A DNA stretch of 64,000 nt, taken from positions 1 through 64,000 of the forward strand of contig NZ_FNRE01000002.1 of assembly GCF_900107705.1 (NCBI RefSeq), read 5' to 3'. A program made the position numbers and the translations under genes. This DNA is from Prevotella sp. tc2-28 (GTDB lineage Bacteria > Bacteroidota > Bacteroidia > Bacteroidales > Bacteroidaceae). Each line of letters starts with the position of its first letter. Within the stretch, counting starts at the first letter, position 1. Below the pieces are notes generated by a model. It did not search any database, was not told the origin of the DNA, and saw only the letters and a list, made by a program, of their open reading frames with translations. Positions 16,793 to 26,563 of this stretch are shown piece by piece.

Positions 16793-19117
16793 ATGAGAAA
16801 AATATTCGTTCGGACCTTGTGGACGCTGATTATTCTGGGCGTCTTGGCGGCGGCAGGTGCCTTCTATGCCATCTATGAGGGATGGATAGGCTATATGCCA
16901 CCTATTGAGGACTTGCAGAACCCAATCAACCGCTTTGCCACACAGGTATATTCAGCCGACGGCAAAGTGCTGGGTACCTGGAACTACAACCGTGAGAACC
17001 GTGTGGTTGTAGACTACACCCAGTTATCGCCTTCGCTCATCAAGGCGCTGGTGGCTACCGAGGATGCCCGTTTCTACGACCATTCGGGTATCGATTTCAT
17101 CGCATTGGGACGTGCCGTCGTCAAGCGTGGTCTGTTGGGACAGAAGAGTGCCGGTGGTGGTTCTACCATCACCCAGCAGTTGGCTAAGCAGCTCTATTCC
17201 GGTACGGCGCACAGCGTGATGGAGCGCATGTTGCAGAAGCCGATAGAGTGGGTGATAGCCGTTAAGTTGGAGCGTAACTATACAAAGGATGAGATTATCG
17301 CCATGTATCTCAACTACTTCGATTTTCTCCACAATGCGGTAGGTATAAAGACGGCTTCGAACACTTATTTCAGTAAGGATCCTAAGGACCTCACCGTCAC
17401 AGAGTCCGCTGTGCTCATCGGCTTGTGTAAAAACCCCTCCTATTTCAATCCTGTCCGCCATCCGGACCGTAGTCTTGAGCGTCGTAACGTGGTGCTCCAC
17501 CAAATGGCCAAGGAGGGTTATCTGACTCAGGAAGAATACGAGAAATATTCTGCTGAGCCTTTGAACCTCAAATTCCATGTTGCCGACCATAAGGACGGAC
17601 TGGCTACCTATTTCCGCGATTTCCTTCGTCGTTATATGATGGCTAACGAGCCCAACCGTTCCGATTATCCGTCGTGGAATATGGTGAAGTATCATATCGA
17701 CTCGCTCAACTGGGAGAACGATCCCCTCTACGGGTGGTGCAACAAGAACAGGAAACGCAGCGGCGAGACTTATAATGTCTATACTGACGGACTGAAAGTG
17801 TATACCACCATCGACTCACGTATGCAAGAATATGCCGAGAAAGCCGTCTACGAGCATGTTGCGAAGTATCTCCAACCCGCCTTCACCAAGGAAAAACGAG
17901 GCCGGAGCACAGGCCCGTTCTCAGGAAGCCTCTCCGTCGACCAGGTGAACAAAATCCTGATGCGCTCCGTTCGTCAGTGTGACCGCTATCGGGTGATGAA
18001 GGCCGCCGGTGCTTCCGAGGATGACATCATGAAGGCTTTCCATACCAAGACCGAGATGTCCGTCTTTACCTATCATGGTGAGATAGACACTGTGATGACA
18101 CCGCTCGACTCCATCCGCTACTACAAGACATTCCTTCGCTCGGGCTTTATGAGCATGTGTCCGCAGAACGGACATGTGAAGGCCTATGTCGGAGGTCTTG
18201 ACTTCACCCACTTCGCCTACGATATGGTGATGGACGGACGCCGCCAGGTGGGTTCTACCATCAAGCCGTTCCTGTACTCGCTGGCAATGGAAAACGGTTT
18301 CTCACCTTGCGACTTGGCACCTAACGTACAACAGACCTATATGGTGGCAGGTCAGCCTTGGACTCCACGTAATGCAAGCAAGGCGCGCTATGGTGATATG
18401 GTTACTTTGAAGTGGGGATTGCAGCAGTCTAACAACTGGATATCTGCCTATCTGATGAGCAAGCTCAGTCCGCAGGCTTTTGTCACCCTTCTTCATGAAT
18501 ATGGCATCCGCAATCCGGAGATTCATCCCTCTATGGCGTTATGCCTTGGTCCGTGTGAGATTACCGTGGGCGAGATGGTCAGTGCCTATACGGTCTTCGT
18601 CAATCACGGCATCCGTGCTGCACACATGTTCGTCACTAAGATTGAGGACAACGAGGGCAACCTCATCGCCCAGTTCCAGCCTCGTATGAATGAGGTCATC
18701 AGCGAGGAAAGTGCCAACAAGATGCTTTATATGCTGAAAGCCGTCGTTGACGGTGGTACGGGTGGACGTCTGCGCTATCGCTATGGTTTCAAGGGCGAGT
18801 TGGGTGGTAAGACCGGTACGACCAACAACAACAGTGACGCGTGGTTCATGGGACTCACTCCGACGCTTGTAAGCGGTGTGTGGGTAGGCGGTGACGACCG
18901 AGACATCCACTTCGACTCTATGGCTATGGGACAGGGAGCCACGATGGCACTTCCCGTCTTCGCTCTTTATATGCAGCGTGTCTATGCCGACAAGCACCTA
19001 GGCTATAATCCCAATGCTGTCTTCGATATGCCGGAAGGCTATAACCCTTGTGTCATTGACGAATCGGGGCTGCAGGATGCCAGTGATGGCGTCTCTATCG
19101 AGGATATCTTCGAATAG
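16793..19117 (+). CDS. Class A penicillin-binding protein (PBP1A-type)
   Basis: A bifunctional peptidoglycan synthase that polymerises glycan strands and cross-links them, anchored in the inner membrane. At 774 residues it has an N-terminal membrane helix (about 8-30). The GT51 transglycosylase follows, with ATEDARFYDHSGID and GGGSTITQQLAKQL. The transpeptidase has Ser488-Thr-Ile-Lys491, the second motif SNN and Lys673-Thr-Gly. All catalytic motifs are present. The start at 16793 gives a short cytoplasmic tail with Arg/Lys before the helix, as expected. Confidence 0.94.
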   Translation: MRKIFVRTLWTLIILGVLAAAGAFYAIYEGWIGYMPPIEDLQNPINRFATQVYSADGKVLGTWNYNRENRVVVDYTQLSPSLIKALVATEDARFYDHSGIDFIALGRAVVKRGLLGQKSAGGGSTITQQLAKQLYSGTAHSVMERMLQKPIEWVIAVKLERNYTKDEIIAMYLNYFDFLHNAVGIKTASNTYFSKDPKDLTVTESAVLIGLCKNPSYFNPVRHPDRSLERRNVVLHQMAKEGYLTQEEYEKYSAEPLNLKFHVADHKDGLATYFRDFLRRYMMANEPNRSDYPSWNMVKYHIDSLNWENDPLYGWCNKNRKRSGETYNVYTDGLKVYTTIDSRMQEYAEKAVYEHVAKYLQPAFTKEKRGRSTGPFSGSLSVDQVNKILMRSVRQCDRYRVMKAAGASEDDIMKAFHTKTEMSVFTYHGEIDTVMTPLDSIRYYKTFLRSGFMSMCPQNGHVKAYVGGLDFTHFAYDMVMDGRRQVGSTIKPFLYSLAMENGFSPCDLAPNVQQTYMVAGQPWTPRNASKARYGDMVTLKWGLQQSNNWISAYLMSKLSPQAFVTLLHEYGIRNPEIHPSMALCLGPCEITVGEMVSAYTVFVNHGIRAAHMFVTKIEDNEGNLIAQFQPRMNEVISEESANKMLYMLKAVVDGGTGGRLRYRYGFKGELGGKTGTTNNNSDAWFMGLTPTLVSGVWVGGDDRDIHFDSMAMGQGATMALPVFALYMQRVYADKHLGYNPNAVFDMPEGYNPCVIDESGLQDASDGVSIEDIFE

Positions 19118-19134
19118 TCCTTGTCTTGCTGCTC

Positions 19135-19713
19135 ATGAATCAATTGTTCGATGGTATGTTTGACCTAATAGATGCTACTGGGACAGGTCGTAAAAGTGAC
19201 CCCCGTATGCGTAACGTTGAAGCTGAGATGATACGGAGTCATGAATTATGTCTGAAAATATCGTCTAAGAAGCCCACAGATCCTGATTATAAGAGTCTGC
19301 TGGAAGAACTGTTCCAACGTGAGATAGATGATAGTGTCGCGATTGTTTCTCCTTTCTATTGTGATTGCGGGTGTAGGATAACAATCGGGAAAAATGTGAC
19401 CATCAACAAAGGAGCAACGATACTCTCTCCTGGTAAGGTGGTGATAGAGGACAACGTACTGATAGCACCCGAGGTTAAGATTACAACGGTTGATCACGAC
19501 TTGTACGACAGGCACAACCTTTTCCATTTCGGACAGGTGACGATAAAAGAGAATGCGTGGATATGCATCGGTGCCATTATCTGTCCAGGAGTGACCATTG
19601 GCAGAAATGCCGTCGTTGCTGCAGGAGCAGTGGTGACAAAAGATGTGCCTGACAATGTGGTGGTGGGCGGTATACCTGCCCGAATCATCAAGCAGATTGT
19701 TCTGCAAAAATGA
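19135..19713 (+). CDS. Maltose/galactoside O-acetyltransferase-like hexapeptide-repeat enzyme
   Basis: This is a left-handed beta-helix acetyltransferase transferring acetyl from acetyl-CoA to a sugar hydroxyl. I start at the ATG at 19135 (MNQLFDGMFD, 192 aa) rather than a TTG three codons earlier. The N-terminal helical part is followed by hexapeptide repeats with the family motifs: FYCDCGCRITIGKNV, TTVDHDLYDRHN (catalytic His) and WICIGAIICPGVTIG, then VVAAGAVVTKDVPDNVVVGG. It lies 17 bases after the PBP gene in the same direction. The natural substrate is not evident. Confidence 0.88.
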   Translation: MNQLFDGMFDLIDATGTGRKSDPRMRNVEAEMIRSHELCLKISSKKPTDPDYKSLLEELFQREIDDSVAIVSPFYCDCGCRITIGKNVTINKGATILSPGKVVIEDNVLIAPEVKITTVDHDLYDRHNLFHFGQVTIKENAWICIGAIICPGVTIGRNAVVAAGAVVTKDVPDNVVVGGIPARIIKQIVLQK

Positions 19714-19735
19714 GGTAATATCAAAATAAAAAGGT

Positions 19736-20281
19736 ATGCAAAAGATTTATGATTTCAAGGCTTTTTCAAGCAGAGGTAAGGAGATTGATTTCTCACAGTT
19801 TGAAGGTAAGGTATTGCTGATTGTCAACACTGCCAGCAAGTGTGGTTTCACCCCTCAGTTCGCAGGACTGGAGGAGTTGAACCAGAAATACAAGGATAAG
19901 GGTCTCGTCATTATCGGATTCCCCTGCAACCAGTTCAAGGAGCAGGATCCAGAGGGTGACGCAAAGATTGAAGAATTCTGCCAACTGAACTATGGTGTAA
20001 CCTTCCAGATTATGAGGAAGGGTGATGTCAACGGTTCCGATGCCCAGCCTATCTTTGAGTATCTGAAGGCACAGGCACCCTCTGAAGAGTACAAGGGACT
20101 GAAGGCAAAGGCTACCCGTACTCTGCTGAAGACCCTGAGCAAGAGTGTTGAGAAAGACAGTGATATTCTGTGGAATTTCACCAAGTTCCTGATTTCGAAG
20201 GATGGTGAGACCATCAAGCGTTTTGCGCCCACTGCAGAACCCAAGGACTTCGAGAAGGATATTGAGGAAATGCTTGGCTAA
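19736..20281 (+). CDS. Glutathione peroxidase-family thiol peroxidase
   Basis: The enzyme reduces peroxides using a thiol; in bacteria such proteins usually use thioredoxin. The 181-residue protein has the catalytic tetrad context: Cys36 in NTASKCGFTPQ (Cys, not selenocysteine), the Gln in FPCNQFKEQDP, and Trp-Asn in ILWNFTKFLI. It is followed closely by the carbonic anhydrase gene. Redox defence in an anaerobe is the likely role. Confidence 0.93.
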   Translation: MQKIYDFKAFSSRGKEIDFSQFEGKVLLIVNTASKCGFTPQFAGLEELNQKYKDKGLVIIGFPCNQFKEQDPEGDAKIEEFCQLNYGVTFQIMRKGDVNGSDAQPIFEYLKAQAPSEEYKGLKAKATRTLLKTLSKSVEKDSDILWNFTKFLISKDGETIKRFAPTAEPKDFEKDIEEMLG

Positions 20282-20315
20282 TAGAATAGACAAATATGCA
20301 CGCAGAGTAGGTATT

Positions 20316-20864
20316 ATGAGTATGATAGACCAGATTATCGACTTTAATAAAAGTTTCGTAGAGCAAAAAGTCTACGAAAAGTATCTGACGGACAAGTATC
20401 CTGACAAGAAACTGGCCGTCCTGTCGTGTATGGACACCAGACTTACCGAACTGCTCCCTGCAGCCCTCGGTCTGAAGAATGGCGATGCCAAGATTATCAA
20501 GAACGCTGGAGGCTTGGTGATTTCTGCCTTTGACTCTGCCATGCGTAGCCTTATCGTAGCTATTTACGAGTTAGGTGTGGAGGAAATCATGGTGGTGGCA
20601 CACTCGCATTGCGGAGCCTGCCACATGAGCTACGACCACTTCCATCATGAGATGATAGCCCGTGGTGTGACGGATGAGACACTCGACACCATCCGCAAGT
20701 GTGGCATCGACCTCGACCAGTGGTTGGAGGGCTTTAAGGACACACCGACCTCCGTCCGTAAGACCGTAGAGACCATCAAGACTCATCCGTTGGTGCCGAA
20801 GGACATCATGGTTCGTGGGTTTATTATTGATTCAGAGACTGGCGCATTAGAAGAAATCCTATGA
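20316..20864 (+). CDS. Beta-class carbonic anhydrase
   Basis: It interconverts carbon dioxide and bicarbonate. I start at the ATG at 20316 (182 aa); an upstream extension overlaps the peroxidase gene and is unlike the family. Zinc ligands are Cys38, His96 and Cys99 (SCMDTR and AHSHCGAC). Asp40/Arg42 form the usual dyad. It resembles the short beta-CA subgroup found in Gram-positives and Bacteroidota. Its stop overlaps the next lipoprotein start by 4 bases. Confidence 0.9.
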   Translation: MSMIDQIIDFNKSFVEQKVYEKYLTDKYPDKKLAVLSCMDTRLTELLPAALGLKNGDAKIIKNAGGLVISAFDSAMRSLIVAIYELGVEEIMVVAHSHCGACHMSYDHFHHEMIARGVTDETLDTIRKCGIDLDQWLEGFKDTPTSVRKTVETIKTHPLVPKDIMVRGFIIDSETGALEEIL

Positions 20865-21226
20865 AGTACATTGCTTATATATTCGTATTTGTAGCCTTGC
20901 TTTTATGCTCATGCGGTTCCAAAGGCACAAATGGTTCACAGAGCAAGATAACAGCAGATATGGCTTTCGAGGGTGTGAACAACTATTGCCATAAGGAATA
21001 TGACTGGAGTGTGGCAAAGGACAACCCAGACATCATGTATGTACAAATGGGTGAAGAGACGGACTCAGCGTATCAAGTTGTATTCCGCAGCTATACTGGT
21101 GCGTTTGTGCATTTCTATGTCAATAAGACAAGTGGCACAACAAGAATGGTGGAGAAAGTGCCTTCACTCAATGTCGAGGAGGAAACAGGAACCTTTAAAC
21201 TATTTGATTACTTAGAGAAACAATAA
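20861..21226 (+). CDS. Small lipoprotein of unknown function
   Basis: The 121-residue protein has a signal sequence ending in a lipobox-like LLCSC, so lipidation at Cys18 or nearby is likely. The mature part is about 100 residues, acidic and without a recognised domain. ATGA overlap with the carbonic anhydrase gene indicates translational coupling, though a functional link is unproven. Confidence 0.7.
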   Translation: MKYIAYIFVFVALLLCSCGSKGTNGSQSKITADMAFEGVNNYCHKEYDWSVAKDNPDIMYVQMGEETDSAYQVVFRSYTGAFVHFYVNKTSGTTRMVEKVPSLNVEEETGTFKLFDYLEKQ

Positions 21227-21279
21227 TCTGAGTAAGACAAGTTCGTTATAAAATATAAAGGTAACTAAAACCACAATCA

Positions 21280-22398
21280 ATGAAAAGAATATTTATATGT
21301 CTGGTAACTCTTGGAATCGTTATGACTGTTCAGGCAAAAAAATGGACTGTCGATGAAGTAAAGAGTGTTATTAAAAAGGTGAATATCTGCTGGCAGACCA
21401 ACCATCCTGCCGAGGTTCGTGCATTTTGGGATCATGCTGCTTACCATACCGGTAATATCGAAGTCTATAAACTGTTGAAGGACCAGGAAATGCTGGATTA
21501 CAGCATCCGCTGGGCCGAGTATAACCAGTGGAAAGGAGCAACGGAGTCAGACCCGTCCAAATGGAAATACAAGAAATATGGAGAGGGTCAGGATTATGTG
21601 CTCTTCGGCGACTGGCAAATCTGTTTCCAGACTTATATTGACTTATACCAGCTTGCTCCTGACGAGAAAAAGGTGGCACGCGCTAAAGAGGTGATGGGGT
21701 ATGAGGCAGACTCGAAGGTAAACGACTATTGGTGGTGGGCTGATGCTTTGTATATGGTGATGCCTGTTATGACAAAGATGTACAAACTAACCGGTGACAC
21801 CAAATATCTGCGTAAACTATACGAAAATATCCTATATAGTGATTCTATTATGCTTGACCAACAGACAGGCTTGTATTTCCGTGATGGGAAATATGTTTAT
21901 CCTAAACACCAAACAGCCAGTGGCAAGAAGGATTTCTGGGCTCGTGGCGACGGATGGGTGCTGGCAGGCTTGGCCAAGGTGTTGCAGGATATGCCTGAGC
22001 GTTATCCGCGTCAGCCGTTTTTTGTAGAGAAGTATGTTAATTTGGCTCGTGGGGTGAAGCGACTGCAGCAACTAGAAGGTTATTGGACACGTTCGATGAT
22101 GGATGCGGAGCAGGCTCCCGGTTATGAGACCAGCGGCACAGCATTCTTTTGCTACGGACTGCTTTGGGGGGTAAACAATGGCTACCTTTCAAAGGAAGAA
22201 TTTGGTCCTACGATTGAGAAGGCATGGAACTACCTTGCCACGATAGCCCTTCAGGAAGACGGCATAGTGGGCTATGTTCAACCCATTGGTGAACGCGCTA
22301 TACCAGGACAGACCGTTAATGCCAATTCACAGGCAAATTTCGGTGTGGGTGCATTTCTTTTGGCAGCATGTGAATATGTAAGATATATCAGTCGATGA
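21280..22398 (+). CDS. Exported GH105 unsaturated rhamnogalacturonyl hydrolase
   Basis: This enzyme is expected to remove the unsaturated galacturonyl residue left by rhamnogalacturonan lyases. The 372-residue protein has a signal peptide (1-19, ending VQA) and an alpha/alpha-barrel. The GH105/GH88 signatures are an acidic residue in the EADSKVNDYWWWADALYM stretch, the FWARGDGWVLAGLAKVL motif, and YETSGTAFFCYGLLWG. It is the first gene of a three-gene pectin-type operon and is followed by DUF2264 and DUF4861 proteins. Confidence 0.9.
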   Translation: MKRIFICLVTLGIVMTVQAKKWTVDEVKSVIKKVNICWQTNHPAEVRAFWDHAAYHTGNIEVYKLLKDQEMLDYSIRWAEYNQWKGATESDPSKWKYKKYGEGQDYVLFGDWQICFQTYIDLYQLAPDEKKVARAKEVMGYEADSKVNDYWWWADALYMVMPVMTKMYKLTGDTKYLRKLYENILYSDSIMLDQQTGLYFRDGKYVYPKHQTASGKKDFWARGDGWVLAGLAKVLQDMPERYPRQPFFVEKYVNLARGVKRLQQLEGYWTRSMMDAEQAPGYETSGTAFFCYGLLWGVNNGYLSKEEFGPTIEKAWNYLATIALQEDGIVGYVQPIGERAIPGQTVNANSQANFGVGAFLLAACEYVRYISR

Positions 22399-22421
22399 AC
22401 ACAGATAAAATACATCATACA

Positions 22422-23684
22422 ATGAAAAAAACAATCATCATTTTGGCAGTTATTTCGCTGTTATTACCTGCACAGGCTGCAAGAAAAGTCAAGCAGTCAC
22501 AGCAGACAGATCGCGATTATTGGTGTTCGCTGGCCTACAAGATGGCACAGCCGGTACTCGAGAACATGGCTCGCGGTGAGTTGCAGAAGAATATGAAAAC
22601 GGAGTTCTCTCCATCGTTCGACAATCGTGATCGCTCTGTAGTCTATATGGAGACCTTTGGCCGTCTGATGGCTGGCATCGCTCCGTGGCTTACCCTGCCT
22701 GACGATGACACGCCAGAGGGACTGCAGCGCCGCCAGCTTCGCCAATGGGCACTGACTGCCTACAAAAACTCTGTAGACCCCAATTCGCCAGATTATCTCT
22801 GTTGGGGTAGAGCAGGGCAGAATTTGGTGGATGCTGCCTATATTGCCGAATCGTTCCTTCGTGCCTGGGACACGCTGTGGGTTCCGCTCGATGATGTTAC
22901 CAAACAGCGTTATATCAAGGAGTTCCAAGGTATGCGTAAGATAGATCCACCTTACACCAACTGGTTCCTTTTCTCGTCTACTATCGAGAGTCTGCTGGCT
23001 AAGGCAGGTGCTCAGTATGATCAGTTCCGTGTCAACACCGCCTGTCGCAAAGTAGAGGAGTGGTATGTAGGCGATGGTTGGTATGCCGATGGTCCTGTGT
23101 TCGCATTCGACTATTATTCAAGCTATGTGTTTCATGCCATGTATCTGGAGACCCTTCAGGCGATGGTTGATGCCAAGGCCAACACCCGTATAGATTATAA
23201 GAAGTATTACGATCGTGCTTTGAAGCGTGCCCAGAAGTTTGCCATTATCCTTGAACGTTTCATATCACCTGAGGGTACATTTCCAGTCATTGGTCGTTCA
23301 ACACCTTACCGTATGGCTGCTATGCAACCTCTGGCTTTGATGGCATGGTATCAGAAGTTGCCGTCAGATCTCAGCAACGGACAGGTGCGCGCAGCCTTGA
23401 CTAAGGTACTGCATCGCATGTTCGACACTCAGGAGAATTTCAACGCCGGTGGTTATCTGACAATCGGTTTCTGCGGTCGTCAGCCTGAGACCGCCGATTG
23501 GTATACCAACAATGGTTCACTCTATATGACTTCACTGGCTTTCATGCCCCTCGGACTGCCCGCAAGTCATCCCTTCTGGACTGATGAAGCGCAGCCTTGG
23601 ACGCAGGTGAAAGCCTGGGGAGGACAGCCATTCCCGAAAGATCACCGTTGGGAGGATACAATTCATACAAAAGACAAATGGTAA
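22422..23684 (+). CDS. DUF2264-family exported protein
   Basis: The 420-residue protein has a signal peptide (MKKTIIILAVISLLLPAQA). I start at 22422 because this directly opens the signal peptide; an ATG at 22395 is also possible. It is rich in Trp and Tyr, with family-like stretches GRLMAGIAPWL, NWFLFSSTIES and GDGWYADGP. DUF2264 proteins have an alpha/alpha-toroid fold and are found with pectin and heparin-type lyase genes. A role on uronic-acid oligosaccharides is inferred from context. Confidence 0.85.
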   Translation: MKKTIIILAVISLLLPAQAARKVKQSQQTDRDYWCSLAYKMAQPVLENMARGELQKNMKTEFSPSFDNRDRSVVYMETFGRLMAGIAPWLTLPDDDTPEGLQRRQLRQWALTAYKNSVDPNSPDYLCWGRAGQNLVDAAYIAESFLRAWDTLWVPLDDVTKQRYIKEFQGMRKIDPPYTNWFLFSSTIESLLAKAGAQYDQFRVNTACRKVEEWYVGDGWYADGPVFAFDYYSSYVFHAMYLETLQAMVDAKANTRIDYKKYYDRALKRAQKFAIILERFISPEGTFPVIGRSTPYRMAAMQPLALMAWYQKLPSDLSNGQVRAALTKVLHRMFDTQENFNAGGYLTIGFCGRQPETADWYTNNGSLYMTSLAFMPLGLPASHPFWTDEAQPWTQVKAWGGQPFPKDHRWEDTIHTKDKW

Positions 23685-24859
23685 GTTTACGTCACATCAT
23701 CTGGATAGCAATAGCTGTCTCCTTAAAGTTGAATGCCCAGACTTTATCGCTCACCATTACTAATCCGAGTGATATTCAACGGCAAGAGGTTGTTGAGGCC
23801 GATTTAGACACGATTTGCCAGAAGCTTGGCATCGGCCACAATGATTCGTTGGTGGTCAGAAATGCCTTAGGTCAAGAGATGACCTATCAGAAGAGTTACG
23901 ATGGTAAACTCCTGCTAATGGTGTCTATGCAACCTCAAGGGAAGGTGGTATATACTATCTCAAAGGGCAAACCGTCCATCTTTAAATCGTATGTCCACGG
24001 CAGGATATATCCAGAACGACTCGATGATCTTACTTGGGAGAACGATCGTGGAATCTATCGCTTTTACGGTCCGGCACTCCAGCGCAGCGGTGAGAAGTCA
24101 TACGGTACGGACGTCTGGGTGAAGAATACCCCCGAGTTGGTGGTCGAAGAGCGTTACCGTCTTCACAACTGGGGCTGGCATCAGGCAGACTCTTTAAAGA
24201 AAGCAGGCAAGCCGAAAGAGGGGAGTGATTTTTTCATGAACCACTCCTTCCATTTGGATCATGGCTACGGGATGGATGTCTATGCCGTAGGAGCCAGCTT
24301 AGGCTGTGGCGCACCGGCTCTGATGAAAGACGGACACCTGATATTCCCTTATTGTTTTAAAGCGTGTAAGATTGTCGACAACGGTCCTCTCCGCTTTACT
24401 GCTGAATTGGTATATGGTAAAACAGCCGACGGCATCACAGAACATCGGTTGGTCACTTTGGATAAAGGCTCGCATTTCAATAAACTGACGGTATGGTACG
24501 ATGGCATTAAAACACCGATGTCACTGGCCACTGGTATCGTGCTTCATGGAGAGGAAAACCTGATATTAGACAGCGACTATGTATTATATGCCGATCCGAC
24601 TGATAATCCGAAAGTACACCAATCGCAGATTTATGTGGGGACACTCTTCCCTAATGGGATTAATGAGCATACGATTCTAAAAGGTTCGAAAAATCACGCA
24701 ATAGGTATGGTCCACCCATACAAAGGAACCCCCTATACCTATTATTTCGGTTCGGCATGGAGTCTCTATGATGTCTCAACTTTTGCCCATTGGAAATTAT
24801 TGGCCGATGAATACCTGATACGAATAAAGCATCCGCTACAGATACGCTATGCATCATGA
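23678..24859 (+). CDS. DUF4861-family exported protein
   Basis: The 393-residue protein starts at the ATG at 23678, which overlaps the preceding stop by 7 bases; the residues upstream of it are out of family. It has a short signal peptide, then the beta-rich DUF4861 domain with RLDDLTWENDRGIYRFYGPAL, YRLHNWGWHQADSL, HLDHGYGMDVYAVG and GTPYTYYFGSAWS. The family often accompanies polysaccharide lyases and GH105. Its biochemical activity is not established. The 3' end overlaps the opposite gene by 13 bases. Confidence 0.85.
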   Translation: MVSLRHIIWIAIAVSLKLNAQTLSLTITNPSDIQRQEVVEADLDTICQKLGIGHNDSLVVRNALGQEMTYQKSYDGKLLLMVSMQPQGKVVYTISKGKPSIFKSYVHGRIYPERLDDLTWENDRGIYRFYGPALQRSGEKSYGTDVWVKNTPELVVEERYRLHNWGWHQADSLKKAGKPKEGSDFFMNHSFHLDHGYGMDVYAVGASLGCGAPALMKDGHLIFPYCFKACKIVDNGPLRFTAELVYGKTADGITEHRLVTLDKGSHFNKLTVWYDGIKTPMSLATGIVLHGEENLILDSDYVLYADPTDNPKVHQSQIYVGTLFPNGINEHTILKGSKNHAIGMVHPYKGTPYTYYFGSAWSLYDVSTFAHWKLLADEYLIRIKHPLQIRYAS

Positions 24860-25050
24860 TATGGGTTCTCGTCAGTTTCGGCAACTAACACCTTGCTTGC
24901 AAGTGGCAAAGCCGAGTGAATGGCTGCATCATAGCCGGTCAGTGCGGCAAAGGGTGCAAACTGGGCTGCACGGCTCCACATCGACATCCTCGGGTGATGC
25001 TTTGGCTCGTAATGTGGCAGATTGATGATATCGTCGTAATCGTTGGTCAT
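24847..25050 (-). CDS. Small partner protein of a Y-family DNA polymerase (YolD-like context)
   Basis: This 67-residue protein starts MTNDYDDIINLPHYEPK and contains MSMWSRAAQFAPFAALTGYDAA. That core is repeatedly found downstream of UmuC/DinB-like genes in Bacteroidales. The start overlaps the polymerase stop by 4 bases. Its role may be analogous to YolD, but no function has been shown that I know of. Confidence 0.75.
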   Translation of the reverse strand: MTNDYDDIINLPHYEPKHHPRMSMWSRAAQFAPFAALTGYDAAIHSALPLASKVLVAETDENPYHDA

Positions 25051-26558
25051 GCCTTGTGTCCTCCTATCTGTTCGTTACGTTCCTTGGCTGTTGCTCCCTC
25101 CTCGAAGTTCAGACCTCTAAGGATGGCATTCTTGCCGAAACGCTGTTTGATTTTCAACTGTGCTTCCTGCATACGGCGCTCCTTGTCAAGTTTGGCTTGC
25201 TCTTCCTTCCGTTGCTTTTCTAATGCCTCGTAGTCCGTGAAGAGGTCAAGCTGCTGGGGAGCATTGTCCTGTGCTGCCACAGATGCCTCCGATATCACAT
25301 GGTTCGTTGTCAGGTTCAACCTGCGAATCAGTAAATCCGGATTCACATGGCTGTCAAACAATTCTGTTGCCCCATCCATGATAAGGCGCGAGGATGATGT
25401 GGGTTTCTCGAAGTTGAATGTGCCGTGAGCATGTTTCGGCACCTGTTTACCGTAGTAGTTGGCGGTTATCTCTCCATGATACTTCTCACGGATTTCAGGA
25501 CGAGTCAGGTTCTCTGCATCATAACCGACAGTCAGCACCAATTGGTCTGTCACCAATCGCTTCGATACCAAGTCGAGTGCCATTCCTTCAGCCATTTCCT
25601 GTATCACCACACGGGCTTTCTTGAAAGTATAAGGCTCCTGTAGAACTTGTCCGCTACTGAACGAGTTGGTCTCAGGCCGATATGCCTTCACCGCCTCCAT
25701 CGTACACGGTTCCCAACCCCATGCATGGTCTATCAGCAGTTCTGCATTCACGCCAAAGAGCCGGTAAAGCATTCCTTCATTCTGTACTGACATCCGGGCT
25801 ATCTTTCCCATCGTGTCAATACCATAGACAGCCAGCTTCTCGGCAATTCCACGTCCTACACGCCAGAACTTGGTCAGCGGCTGGTAATCCCAAAGTTCAC
25901 GTCGATACGACATTTCATCCAATTCGGCAATACGTACACCGTCTTTGTCGGCAGGGGCTTTCTTGGCCACAATATCCATCGCCACCTTTGCCAGATACAT
26001 GTTGGTGCCGATGCCTGCCGTTGCCGTGATGCCAGTAGTGGCAAGTACGTCACGGATCATCTTTATCGCCAACTCATGGGCTGTCATCTTATAGGTGCCA
26101 AGGTAAGCCGTCACATCCATGAACACCTCGTCGATGCTATAGACATGTATGTCCTCTGGAGCAATATATTTCAGGTAAATCTGATAGACTTTGGTGCTTA
26201 CCTCAATATAGTGAGCCATACGCGGTGGTGCTGCAATATAGTCGAGTTCGAGACTTGGATTGGCTTTCAGTTCTGGGTCATTATATGATTTGCCTGCCAT
26301 CTTCCAGCCAGCAGCTTTTTTGCGCTCATAGTTGACCTCGCGTACTCTCTGAACCACCTCGAACAGTCGTGCACGTCCGCCAATGCCATAAGCTTTGAGC
26401 GAAGGAGAAACAGCCAGGCAGATGGTTTTCTCTGTCCTCGACACATCTGCCACTACGAGATTGGTGGTCAGCGGGTCAAGCCCTCTGTCCACACATTCCA
26501 CAGAAGCATAGAACGACTTCAAGTCGATGGCAATATATGTGCGCTGCTGCTCTTGCAT
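25047..26558 (-). CDS. Y-family DNA polymerase (UmuC/DinB-like)
   Basis: An error-prone translesion polymerase. The 503-residue protein has the catalytic acidic residues in YIAIDLKSFYASVECV and VYSIDEVFMDVT, the TGITATAGIGTNMYLAKVA motif and a helix-hairpin-helix region. A little-finger domain and a long charged, coiled C-terminus (about 430-503) follow. It is the first gene of a two-gene unit with the small protein at 24847. No LexA box was recognised upstream. Confidence 0.92.
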   Translation of the reverse strand: MQEQQRTYIAIDLKSFYASVECVDRGLDPLTTNLVVADVSRTEKTICLAVSPSLKAYGIGGRARLFEVVQRVREVNYERKKAAGWKMAGKSYNDPELKANPSLELDYIAAPPRMAHYIEVSTKVYQIYLKYIAPEDIHVYSIDEVFMDVTAYLGTYKMTAHELAIKMIRDVLATTGITATAGIGTNMYLAKVAMDIVAKKAPADKDGVRIAELDEMSYRRELWDYQPLTKFWRVGRGIAEKLAVYGIDTMGKIARMSVQNEGMLYRLFGVNAELLIDHAWGWEPCTMEAVKAYRPETNSFSSGQVLQEPYTFKKARVVIQEMAEGMALDLVSKRLVTDQLVLTVGYDAENLTRPEIREKYHGEITANYYGKQVPKHAHGTFNFEKPTSSSRLIMDGATELFDSHVNPDLLIRRLNLTTNHVISEASVAAQDNAPQQLDLFTDYEALEKQRKEEQAKLDKERRMQEAQLKIKQRFGKNAILRGLNFEEGATAKERNEQIGGHKA

Positions 26559-26563
26559 TTTAT

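Noticed and set aside
24847..25050. Dismissing the 67-residue frame as a shadow of the DUF4861 gene
   Set aside because: Only 13 bases overlap. The frame has a recognisable conserved core and an ATGA junction with the polymerase gene, so it was kept as real.
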